NCBI GenBank assembly: GCA_025642065.1
Contig: JAODUP010000114.1
Span: forward strand, 398,501 to 462,500
DNA: 64,000 nt
Reading direction: 5' to 3'
DNA from: Paralvinella palmiformis
Taxonomy: Eukaryota; Annelida; Polychaeta; Terebellida; Alvinellidae
The notes under the pieces were generated by a model. It was given only the letters and a program-made list of their open reading frames with translations. It was not told the DNA's origin and made no database searches. The position numbers and the translations under genes are program-made. Shown piece by piece: positions 22,680-34,356 of this stretch (positions within the stretch are counted from its first letter, which is position 1; each line of letters begins with the position of its first letter).

Positions 22680-23279
22680 CGTAAAAGTGAATTTGACGTA
22701 GACGGAAATGAGTACGGGCCGTGTGTGTGTGTGTGCGTGTGTGTAGATGTGTGTGCATGCGTGCATGCGTGCATGCGTGCGTGTGCATGTGTGTGTGTGT
22801 GTGGCTAATTTGTAAATTGCCTACCCAGGGGTGTCCCCCGAGGAAGGTATCCCTTTCAGGCCAGAACACAACATCTTCGCCAATATCTAGGTCAATTACA
22901 TAAAACGACTATTTATTTATTAACAATGGTATGTGACTTATTCGCTGTTTTTCTCTTCAAAACATTGATTTTGAAAACCAATCTAGCCATCGTCAACAAG
23001 GATTTAAATTGTTCGCCAGATGGTGCTTTTCGGGTTGCAATTTTCATATTTCCAGGTAGGCACACTCCGAACTGTTGTCAATAATATTAGACGTGCGTAC
23101 ATATCGTCAAACGCGATGGCTTCCAAGCTCCTGATGCATTCCGTCCTAAAACAGCCTTATTTTAAATCGTTGAGGCATTTTGTATTTTTCCTCGTTTCCA
23201 ATCGGCGTAACACTTATGTCTTATTTATTTAAATGCGTACATCACAGACTGACGCGCTTATCGAATGCGCATCTGTTAT
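20931..23279. other. Intergenic stretch, no gene recognised
   Basis: This lies between the Contactin polyadenylation region and the first CG-rich block. It holds CA/GT microsatellites at about 21008-21082, 21473-21490 and 21654-21700, a GAGT tract at 21923-21945, and a duplicated block at 22504-22800. Apparent open frames are microsatellite or random. I see no splice-flanked coding exon. Confidence 0.55.
22504..22800 (+). repeat. Duplicated block separated by a long GT microsatellite
   Basis: A 25-base sequence (gtgaatttgacgtagacgga, plus aatga) occurs at 22504-22528 and again at 22687-22711. A second shared piece (gtacgggccgtgtgtg) occurs at 22589 and 22712. A pure GT run of about 80 bases separates them. 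The block was duplicated together with its GT tract. Confidence 0.8.
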
Positions 23280-24110
23280 TAGCCATTGAATTTATTTATC
23301 GTCGGACATTTTTTAGCCGGGTATCCGCGCCCGACTCATCCGAGCTTTAACCGCCTCGACGCGCCCAGCTCCCATCCGGAATGAGATAACACGCCGCAAC
23401 CGCTAAACGCCTCATCCCCCCCCCCTCCCCCTATCCCTGCCTCCCCGGCGCCCTGACGGCGCCTCGTCCTCCTCGAACGGGAGACTAATTCACGATGAAT
23501 TATGGTCATTATTATTCACCTTAGCTGCAGGCTTCCGCCATTGATAAACAAGCGAGCCAGACCGAGAACAAATCCTCGATTTATGCGACTAGCAGTCGGC
23601 CGGACGAGCATCTCCGCGCGACGGCCAATCGGGGGGTCGGCCTACCTAATTGCTGCTATCCGACGGCAATTTGTGAGCGGTCTTTTGTGATTCGGACGCC
23701 ATTTCGCCGTAATCGGTGCCATATTTATTGCCATTTTTCGGCCATATTGAACGTTCTACGACCCGATTATTGCCCCGGGTCCGTGTCGAACTGTCCGACG
23801 GTGAGTTACCGGTCGTCCAGAATCGGCGCTGGACGACCGGGATCCGACGGTCGGAGCTCGTATGGTCCGACGTGATCTACTCGCTGATCCGACAGCGAAT
23901 TATACGTCGTGGATACGGCAAACAACAACGAAGATATCCTAGTCGTGCTAATATTCGAATAAAGAGATTTACCGCTTTGTCCCCACGCGTACACGCGCAC
24001 GTAGCCGTGCAGTCACACGCAACTCCCCACCCGGCCAACCGGGACGGACCACCACGAAGTTTTCTTCGTAAATCACTTAACGACGTCTGGAACTAAAATC
24101 GAGCCACGAA
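23280..24110. other. CG-rich block 1
   Basis: This block is markedly richer in G+C and CG dinucleotides than its surroundings (for example gtatccgcgcccgactcatc, ccgcctcgacgcgcccagct). It also has a C run at 23417-23425. Several open frames occur by chance because stops are rarer here, and none resembles a known protein. It could be an unmethylated regulatory block. Confidence 0.4.
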
Positions 24111-24224
24111 GCCATTTTGGTTCAACGTCGAACAGCGAAAATTAATGTCTGATGGATAATTTCCGGTTTGAATAAACGATGATTATGGTAACCGGAACTC
24201 GGTGAAGGCTGCCGTTATGATGTA

Positions 24225-24890
24225 GATGTCTTAAGATCAAAACAACGGACTAGTCAGGTATGGGGCGTGGCTGAAACTATAAGTAATCGTCTTAAGATCA
24301 AAACAACGGGCTAGTCAGGTATGGGGCGTGGCTGAAACAATAAGTAATCATCTTAAGAACAAACAACGGACTAGTCATCTATGTGTGGTGTGGCTGAAAC
24401 TGTAGGTGACTGTCTTAAGAATAGAAACTGAGTGGTCATATGTGGTACGCGGCTCAAACTATAAGTGACTCTCCTAAGAACATACAACCGGGTAATCATA
24501 CGTGGAGTGTGGTTGAAACTATAAGTGATTGTCTTAAAAACAGACAAAGGGGTGGTCATATGTGGAGCATGTCTGAAACTATAAGTGAATGTCTAAAGAA
24601 CAAAATAAAGGAGTAGTCACTGAAGGAGTATGCCTGAAACTAGTGTCTTAAGAACAAAGAACGGATTAGTCACATGTGGAGCGTGGCTGAATCTATTAGT
24701 GATTGTCTTAAGAACATACAACGGGGTATAGTCACATGTCGATTATGGCTAAAACGACTAGTGATTGTCTTAAAACAGACAACGGGGTAGTCATATGTCG
24801 ATTATGGCTGAAATTATAAGATGGTTGTCTTAAGAATAAAATAACGGGGTAGTCATATGTGGAGCGAGACTGAAACTATGTTAATATATT
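24225..24890 (+). repeat. 60-bp minisatellite, about 11 copies
   Basis: Units of about 60 bases contain GTCTTAAGAACAAACAACGG, then GGTAGTCATATGTGGAGCGT, GGCTGAAACTATAAGTGATT. Starts are near 24228, 24290, 24350, 24411, 24471, 24532, 24590, 24645, 24705, 24766 and 24828. Units differ by substitutions and small gaps, so the array is old. It is intergenic. Confidence 0.85.
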
Positions 24891-25034
24891 CAGATGAGGC
24901 TGATGTCGCGATTATATTAAAATTTATATTTATTTTTTCAGCTCCGACATTGCTCTATTGACTGAGGACAGTTCGTGCCGATTTGTCGGTGAATGGCGAC
25001 TAGTAAAGTAATTAGCTTGTAACACGAGACATTT

Positions 25035-25215
<181 letters not shown>

Positions 25216-25519
25216 GAGTCGGACACCAGAAGACAGCCTGGTGCCACATTCAAGCAGCGAAAGAAGCTTAAATTGGTATTTCCTCCATTTTTCAGATTAA
25301 CTCATTTGCTTCCTCATCCTAAACAACAAACATATTTCTATGGTTAATGGATCTGCAGCGCCATCTGACGGATAACCAAAGCAAGACTGACGTTGAGACT
25401 GTCTCTTGGAAGGAACGAAAGTCTTCTGAAATCAGCGTTTTTCCAAGCTCGTTTTGTTAAGTGCTTCGCTTCTTTGTTGGTCTTTGTTGGCCTTTGTCGT
25501 CAAACACAACCGGCACCGA

Positions 25520-27042
25520 GCAAAAAAAGACCATTGATTGTAGAAGCTAGTAGTCGTGCTGGAGTGGAACGGTTCCTCGTTACGAACATCCGGTCTTGTG
25601 TAAGAACCCGTTAGATGGGAGCGATTCGACGATTATCCGCCCGTCGTTATGCCCTGTGCGTTGTCTCGCGGACGCTAGGGGCTCCTCCGTTTTCTAGCGC
25701 TTTATGCGAGAGCTGTTTCGGGGACCCTCGTTTTTAGTGCTTTCGGTGTTATCGCCGGCCTAATATTGGAGTTAGGCGTTTCTGATTCCCAGCTTTAAAA
25801 ACTGGAGACTTCTGGAAATTTCTGGAGAAACAAAAACAGAAGATATTTCCGTTTATTATCGGACGTCGTCGAAATAAAGTCTTAATTCACGACGCATATA
25901 GATCATCCGAACAGGGGTGGGGGGGGGGGCTTGGAGAAGGGGGGGGGGTCATGTTTCCTCAGTCGAGAATGGTAACGCTGTTGGTCTCAGATTGTTAGTA
26001 CTGGCGTTCGGATCACGGCCTGCATCTAAACGTCGTTTAACCTTTTATTTGACCTCACGTACTGCTCTCGGAGCTCGCTCGGCCGTAAAATGGGGAAGAG
26101 TTATTATATCATATTCATTATATCGAGCAATAACTACATAACGGCCACCAGTGTGGCTGGTATTAATATTGCTTGCTATCTTCTTGGCAACAAATGCTTA
26201 AGATCCACTTGTCGCCATCTTCACATCTATTTCCCACTCGACTATAACGCCCCGAGAACTTTCCATTCGAAGTCCATTCCACCCCGACCCCCGCATCGTC
26301 CCTCCTCTCAAACGCACGAGGCCCGTAAATCGCCCATAATGGATACATTTTACGATTATACAGTGTAAGCGATTTTTATCAATGCTTTCATCGACTCCAG
26401 ATGACGCAATAACTCAATCTTTTTACTTAAAGCAAATCGCTACGCTTCTTTTTACAGCCCTTCTAGGCGTCCTCGCAGAGTTCATCGACAACTCTACTCG
26501 ATTTTTAAGTCCATTTTCGAATTACGAATACATTTCTCTCAATCATTTGTTGTTGTTCGTCCTTCGAGTATCGATAATTGGATGGTGGGCTTTTTCAGCA
26601 CGTCCTAACTGTGTTTTCTATCAACCGCAAAGAGCCTAATATTACAGGAACCGATCTAGATCGCGTGACGTTGCCCAACTATCAACACCCTAAAGCATTT
26701 AACGGCAAGAGTTAACCCCAAAATTATCTATGTGCTCAGAAAGCAGTTATAAGACCATGACAGTATTTGGATGGAACAATTCCCGTCCGATGTCTAATAG
26801 TCTGCTCGGCCTTCGATAATTATCCAAGTTTTTCTATTCGCTGCACGGTGTTTGGCGCCGAACTACTTCGCGTCTCGCTCTTTCTTGCCGAACTCGTCGA
26901 CGATGTCACTTCTTTAATGAGATCAGAAAAAGCCAAATTTGGAACTCGATCCCCTTTGTCTTTGTGGGAAACGTTCTGACAATAAAATAAATCATACGCC
27001 GTTATCGCAGGTCGCCCCAAACAATGGCGACGGCTTTTCATT

Positions 27043-27079
<37 letters not shown>

Positions 27080-27420
27080 TTCGTGTTCCCGGATCAGGTC
27101 CACGGCAGACGACACCGAAGATTCGCCTGACTGGATGATTTTTTTTGGCGCGCTTTTTCCGGTCGAGACAACGTGGCCGATGTGAACCTGGCGAGAAAAT
27201 GGTGCCTGCTCTTCATCTGTCTGGTCCGTGCTTGGTGTAAATCAATAACCATGAAATGTGGACAGTGAGATAATGCCGAGTCGGGGCGTAGCCGAAAATG
27301 AAGCGCCATCATGCAATGTTCGTCTTTTTGGATGAAGCGAATGCAAATAGGAAATAATTGGCTGTCATGGCCACGTTCGTCGTTTCGGCGCTTCTGTCTT
27401 AAGCGTCACGCATTGTCTCG
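25520..27420. other. CG-rich block 2, no gene recognised
   Basis: Moderately CG-rich unique sequence contains two G runs at 25917-25948, a GA tract at about 27043-27076 and the motif gcgccatctgac near 25358 at its left edge. Several open frames of 60-100 codons occur on both strands, without codon bias, domain motifs or splice-flanked structure that I can see. Confidence 0.4.
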
Positions 27421-28080
27421 CTGTGTGTGTAAAGCGCGCGCGCGTGTGTAAGGCATGTGTGTGTGTGTGTGTGTGAGTGAGAGAGAGAGAGAGAGAGATT
27501 GTGTGTCTGTGCGTGAGTGGGTGTATATAAAAACTAATAGAGATTTACATAGTTACACAATCAACACTTTTCTATCAAGTATGTACAGTTCCACGCTATA
27601 CGATAAGGGTAAGTTTGTATGGCCATGTTCAATTGTATATTTATTGGACTGGGTAATATATAGATATTGTTCAAAATGTTTACGAAACAAAATCGTAAAA
27701 GAAGAGACCGGTTGTCACAAAAATAAACAAATCTCTTGGATATTCGCTGTAATGTAAACACCTGGTTCACCGACATGTCAAAACTCTTTAGTAGTAGGAG
27801 TATTTCGGAGATAGACGTACATTTAAAAAAAAACCACAGGCACCAGAAGATTGAATACAAATTGTGTTTTTTAAATAGTTTTTAAATGACGTGCTCGGAG
27901 CATAGAACACGACAAACACTAAACGTTAGGCCAGTGTATTATACGTATGGCGAATTAAAGTTGCTATTAAATTAACTATTATTGCATATCTAAACTGGGC
28001 TATCATATGCCGATATTGATTTGTGTATTAAATCATTTGATCGGCATACGATAATGAAGAGCCCTTTTTGCAAACTATCG
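27421..28080. other. Intergenic stretch, no gene recognised
   Basis: A GT/GA tract at 27450-27500 is followed by AT-rich unique sequence. A 100-codon frame at 27455-27757 starts inside the microsatellite (VCVCVSERERERD) and is not a gene. Confidence 0.5.
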
Positions 28081-29200
28081 CGTGTTGGTGGTCGAATATC
28101 GGAATGTTTTCGAAAACTCGCGCTCCAGTGTTCGGAGAGAAACTGTGAACATAAACAGTCAGTTGCGAGCAAAACAAAGTAAGCGTACGACTCTGTTTAT
28201 GATTAAAATTGTGGATTTCAAATTAAAACTCACAATAAATCGGATTCCGAGCGGACGCGACGGGTCTGTTATAAAACCATGCGCCCTCACCATTTCCAGT
28301 TCGGCTAATGAATGATGACAAGTGTACTCGATAGATGGCAGCACTATAGCGCGTTGACAATTGTTCGTCCCCGTGCTCGGCGGAGTCCCATGGCTTCGCG
28401 GTGTGAGCGAGGCCAGTCAGAAGCCGACGGGGAGCCTTAACAAAGTTGCGGGTCCCATTTAATGAATAGAACCATCGTTCGGCATCGTACCTCGGGCGAG
28501 AGAGGCTAACGCGACGAGAATAACGCGATAGCCGCACGCCAACGTCCGACCGGACGAAATAATGGCGGCTGTTTAATTTTCGCGAAGCAGACGATCGGCC
28601 GAACGCACGAGCCCGGTCCGCGGTGTGTAGATCGGACGGAGTAAAACTTGGTCTCGGGCTCTGTTAGGCCCGTAGGTGGACCTTTTTTTAATACACCCAC
28701 CGCTCGCTGCCTCCACTGCCAGAACAATGGTCCGCTGATGGCACCGCTCAGTTGACATTTCCCCTCCCGAACCGATACGTTTAGCCTTTGGGCCTATAGC
28801 CTTTTCTTGGTGTTGACGAGCTCGGCGACTGAGAGCTACGGATTGGATCGCTGTTGGCTCCAGAAAGTGGGATACGACGAGAGGCAGAGCCAGAGGGGTG
28901 CAGGAATGCATTACACTTAGAGGACAGGATTTCTCGGGAGTTGGTATATATGTGTGTGCGCGCGGTGAATAGATTGCGCGAGTGACTACCGGATTTCACG
29001 CCTCTTGGCCACCGATTGAAGGATTACGGAGAGGTTGTTTGTGTTGATTGTGAGCTGTTTTTACCTGTTCCGATGTTTGTTTCCCTTCGCGGCTCGCCTG
29101 TCACAGTTGGTCGGTGATTGGCAAACATTTGATTGTCAGCAGAAATAACCGAGTCACGAGCGGGTAACAGTCGATAATAAAGGTATTGTTTCTGGTCGTG
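28080..29200 (+). promoter_or_regulatory. CG-rich block 3: candidate promoter/5' leader of the PDZRN-like gene
   Basis: This is the closest CG-rich block upstream of the PDZRN-like start codon (about 2 kb away) and on its 5' side. It ends with an AAAG/GTATTG at about 29181, which would serve as a splice donor for an untranslated first exon. Candidate acceptors before the ATG are tatcacag at about 31109 and ttcttctacacag at 30789. No TATA box is convincing. The role is inferred from position and composition only. Confidence 0.3.
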
Positions 29201-31138
29201 TGTTTCTTTCTTTCTTTTTGGCAGCCGATTGTTTGATTATCTGATGTCATTAATTAATGCCGTGTTATATATGAGTGGTGTCGGTAAACGTTTATTTGAT
29301 GCTGACGAATGGCACTGGTGTGTAAAAAAACTCAGGTATTTTAAATAGCTGCACGTTCTAATTTGGTCACCGGCTTGTATGTTACTGTCATACACCGAGT
29401 CACAACTGACATAAAGGAATGCGAGAACAGTAATCTTTTTTTTAATTCACACTAATGATTGTATATATATATATATATATATATAATTATTAATTGTCTC
29501 ATTGTTCTAATGTATAGCTACCGCCTGAACCAATATTTTCAAAACGCATATGCACACACGAACACTTACACTCACGCAGGCTTTCATCTATATATATATA
29601 TACATATGATATTTTACGGTTTATGACAGCTAGGAAGAGTTAAACCGTTATGGTAAGATGTTAGCTGGCTAGAGTCAAACTTTCTCTGTTACACCAGGGT
29701 TGAAGTGATGAGAATACACAACGATTTAGTGTTAATTGATATTATCTGTCACGAGGAGATAATATTATGCCAATACGACAATCATATGATAATAGTGAAC
29801 ATTTTAATTTATCCCGGTTATCATTGGCCCAGGAATTCCACGCTTGAGGTGATAGGCCATCGACATCAGGCCATTGTTTTTATGATTCGATCACCTGAGC
29901 ATTATAAGAGGAATTTTATCTGTTAGCCACGATCGATATGTTTAACATAATTACACAACAACCAAGTTAATGGATGGTGGACTTCCAGCGGCATATCTGC
30001 CCGGACACGAATATATCACGGATAAAGATCAATTTACCATGACAACTCAAACTTATTAGCATATCGTATGCAGATTGGTGCATCGGCGAACCACTCGAAG
30101 CACGGCCTTCATCGAGAGATACAGAACGGAGCCGTGGTGTCTTATAATTGATGTTCATCGTCGAAGATGCTTCTCTTAGATAACCATACGTATTGGAATA
30201 ATAAAATTAGTTATCTAGTTGGTTGTCGGTATAGAACATTTTCTCGGATGTTGGTTTTCGCCCCTTTTGGATGTTCGTCGCTTCATCTGGAGAGACGAAG
30301 CTGGCAAGGGTAACAGTTCGAAACTGACAACTTTGTTACGTCAATAGGTATTGGGCATTTATTGAAGTGTCATAATTATCTCGGCTTTGAAGCATTAATC
30401 ATGCACCTGAGTGGTCTGCATTGATTGTCTATTTGATCAGGTGCCTAGAGTAGCATTACTACGTCCAGTGTGGGTGCGCGTGTGACTGCTCACACACGCG
30501 CGCGCGCGTGTGTGTTTGTGATCTGAATGGGACTGCTGTTAGATTGACTGCCGAATATATAAACAACATGGAGTCTAAATGGCTAAATGTTTGAGCAATG
30601 AGCATTGATTAATAGCCGCCTAGAATCAGCTCTCTGTATTTGTGTGTTGGTTGATCTTCTTGCCATGCCACCTTGCTGGTTTATCAGTTTTGTAGAGCAA
30701 TCTACCAATGTTTTACTGCATGTGATTACAGCCACCAGAAGATAGGGGATGTTCTGATTTTCATCATAGCATAGTTTTCTTCTACACAGGTTGATGGAAT
30801 CAAAAACAGAAGCGATATTAGAATTAACAGACTATTTTGCGATAATTCTTAGTAGGTGTTGGGTTTTTTGTATTGTTAATATGTATATAAATATTTTTAT
30901 CAGTATGATGTGTCACCTTTTTTTCGTACATTGTTTCTTACGGTATTCTCGGAAAGGTAAATTTGCTTGTTCAATATAATTTTATCTCTTTCTTTGAAGG
31001 CCAAAGGAGAGAGAGAGAGAGAGAGGGAGAAAATCTGATGGGCTCCATCAGTGAATGAACACATCTGGTTTGATGGAAATGATGTACATGGCCAATAGGT
31101 GTATCACAGACGGATGTTAATTGATGTCATAAAGAACC
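29201..31138. other. Region before the PDZRN-like start codon
   Basis: AT-rich unique sequence with short AT microsatellites (29462-29485, 29588-29601), a GC/GT palindromic tract (30475-30515) and a GA tract (31005-31030). It probably contains an intron and the end of the 5' leader of the PDZRN-like gene. No coding exon is seen. Confidence 0.45.
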
Positions 31139-31852
31139 ATGGGTTTTGATGAGAATAGGTTCATCACCAAGATAGATCCAGATTTGAAGTGTTCTCTGTG
31201 TAGGCACGTGCTAGATAACCCTGTATACACACCATGTAAGAGGCTTTTCTGTGCTAGCTGTATTGTGCCATGTGTCTTGCACACTGGAAGGTGTCCTGTG
31301 CATGTGTGCAGGCAAAAAATCAGTCCAATGGATCTTAAGAATGCGGCCGACATCCGAAGACAGATCCTGAATCAGCAGGTGAACTGTGAATACACTGATC
31401 GTGGGTGTGGTGAGGTGGTGACACTCGGTGATTTGGACCGACACCAGGTGTCGTGCTCGTATAGACCTGCTGAATGCAATCATCATGGGTGTGGCAAAAT
31501 CATGAATTTTATGGATCTAGAATCTCACGAACGTGACCACTGCGACTTTCGACCTGTCCGAATATGTCAGAATGGCTGTAGGCTGGTTATCGTGCATTGG
31601 GAAAGGAATTCGCATAACTGCGTTGAGGCTCTCAGAGCACACGTCACCGATCAGGAAGTAAAGATCGCATCCATAGAAGGTGAAATTAAAACTATGGCTG
31701 CAGTGTACAGATCTAGGGAGAAGATGCTGCTTGCCAAACTGACCAACCTACACAATGAAATTCAACAACAGGCAATCACTTTCAAGAAAAGACTCAAGGA
31801 TTATATCAACCGTATTGCCTATCTGAATAAGAAGGTTCAGGAAGAAGAAAAG
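31139..31852 (+). CDS. PDZRN3: PDZRN-like exon: RING, TRAF zinc fingers, coiled coil
   Basis: This 714-bp exon encodes 238 residues and ends at AAAAG/GTGAGT. RING cysteines are at C18, C21, C33, C38, C41, C52 and probably C57. The histidine normally two residues after C33 (PCGHxFC) is replaced: the sequence reads TPCKRLFCASC, so K34-R35. The tryptophan common after the fifth cysteine (C-x2-PW) is C45 here (VPCV). TRAF-type finger residues are in VNCEYTDRGCGEVV, LDRHQVSCSYRPAECNHHGC, LESHERDHCDFRP and CQNGCRLVI. From about residue 165 the sequence is charged and leucine-rich with heptads, a coiled coil (VTDQEVKIASIEGEIKTMAA). Confidence 0.9.
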
Positions 31853-32204
31853 GTGAGTTTCATAATTTATTTTTGTTTTTTTACTTTGAGACCTATCATG
31901 GTGGTGTGCTTGTTATAACTGTTTTAGATAATTCCTTAATATATTTTAAGAAGTGTGTTTACATTTGGATTATTATGTCTGAACTCAAGACTGTTGTAAG
32001 TTGCAGTATGCTATTTAATTAATTATATTAATTTTCATATCTTAATATGAGTAAAGTGTATACTGATTAATATTATGGCGGAGTGTTATGGGTGATAAGA
32101 TCAGGCATATAGTATGGCAAGTTAGTCTATGTGTCTGAGTGTGTGTGTGTTTGGGTGTGTGAAAAGTTACTTCTCTGGAGTTGTGCGTACACAGAGACAC
32201 ATAC

Positions 32205-32236
<32 letters not shown>

Positions 32237-34320
32237 TAAAATCGGCTACTCCAAATTATAGGTTTTTCTATCTAGTAGAGGAGATAATACTGTGTGTTCC
32301 TTGTAATAGTATCCAGTTGTCATCTGTCTGATGATAGATGGGTTAGTGTAGTAATGAAGGATAGTCGATGGGTCATGACAAGGAGTCAATGATGGATTAA
32401 AAAGAAACAAAACACAAGGGCTAAAAAAACCTACCTCATATTTATATATGAATAGACAATGACAGTGTTTAGACTGGAAAAGAGGATCGATCATCTATCA
32501 TACAAACAAATTTAACATTATGTGTACAACCAATGAATTCCTTGAAAATGGAGTTTAGAAGAAAAAAATTGGTCAGTGGGCATTGGATTATTTTTCAGAT
32601 GGTAACTTTTTTCATCCAGTTGTGAAATACTTGTTTAATAACTGTTAACTATATTAGTATATAATTTGTTAATCCAAGTCAGTTTCCCCATCTTAACCTA
32701 GATATAAGTTGACATCCTTCTTTTATGCAGTTTAAATGTCACTGAAAAAAACCACACTTCTATATATTTAATATATTGACATCGTTTTGGGGGATAATGT
32801 TTTTGTCTTCTGTAGACACTCTCCATAAGCTAATAGTTTGGTTGTATCCCGAATGATGGTAGTTTCTTTTCTTGGCATTTAGACGTGACCAAATATTGTG
32901 ATCCTTTCTACAGGATTTTTGTTGATGTTATCTTTTTGGGGGATCGAATGATTCAGTTTTGAAGGACAGGGTGATCATGGAGAGCTTCTTGATGAGAAAA
33001 GATAATAGATTCATAACAAAAGATTAATCAGATTGTACTTAACAACTGTAGTGATGAGTGAACAAAAGTAAACTCCATCATAGTATCTTTGTATTAAAAA
33101 AAATGTTGTATATCAGTTTAATGAATTTATTTTAAAATGAGTAGAAATATTTATAACAGTATTTTTGCTTGGTGTGATCACATACCGAATGTACTAAAGA
33201 TAATTGTGTACATAATAATGACAATAAAACCTCTTTGAGGCTGTAAAAATTAATGTGAGAAAATGTATTAAGACAGAAATGATTTTACAGCGTTACTTGA
33301 GTCTTGTAAGCTTAATAGTGAATACTGGATATTTATAATTAAAACAAATTAAATAAAAATCATCCATTTCTAAACACAACAAAGAAATAGATACTTAGCT
33401 TTACAAACAGTTGTCTGTAATGAATTTGTAAACTTCATACGGTGGGGATGTCAAATCCAGTGACTTCTTATTATCCACTGCACCGTTTACCAACACATAC
33501 AAAAAAACATGGCCAGTTGAGGTGTACTGAGGCAAACCTCAGTAACATCAGTTTGGACAAAAATGGCATAGTTCTCGTGGGTATCTAACCAAAAGGCATT
33601 GTTTACCTCTTTGCCATAACACTGTCTGATACATGCCGCCAACCATTCAGCCAGTGATTTACATATCTGTCGGTGAGGGGTAGTTTTTACAACATAAACT
33701 TATACCAATTTCTGTATAATATCAATCTTCAGGGATACGAAGAATCCAGTCTGGTTGTAACCATGGAAAGACTGAACGGTTCTCTTGGTTTCAACATAAT
33801 GGGTGGATACTCTGTAAGTATGAGTGTACTACAGTCCTTGCTCGGATGTTGATGACATAATATTCATTATAAAGCCTTCAATTCACCTTAATCCTATTCA
33901 GTTGTTGTTGTTGTTATTGTTGTTATTTACTTTTGAAATTAGTTTAAACATATCTGTGTTATTGATTTGGCATGATGACCTTCTTTGTACATCTTTTGAT
34001 CTCTCTCTGGTATGTTGCAGTCTTCTAATCAGGGCGTTAATTGTAATTATACACAGTAGGTGTCAGTTCTATAGGGTATAGTACTTCACGTCTATATCTC
34101 CTAGTTGTCGAACAAATGCACGTAAGACACTATTTATATGTATCTTTCTTCTATGTGAAGAACACCTGTGTCTTCTTTATATCATGGACACTACAGTGAT
34201 TGCTAGCCGAGTAGGATCCACATTCAAACATAAATCTGCATCAAGCTAATTAAGCAAACAAAAAAGAAATATTTGGGGTAATGTCATACTCCAGCATAGA
34301 TAACATGGTTCTCTCTTCAC

Positions 34321-34356
<36 letters not shown>

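Noticed and set aside
22434..22808. Frame beginning with a plausible non-repetitive peptide (ELKFTLEKWREGEFDVDGND)
   Set aside because: It continues into V-C repeats, is part of a duplicated repeat block, and I recognise no family.
23502..24096. Overlapping open frames in CG-rich block 1
   Set aside because: Open only because stop codons are rare in CG-rich sequence; no recognisable domain and no splice-flanked structure.
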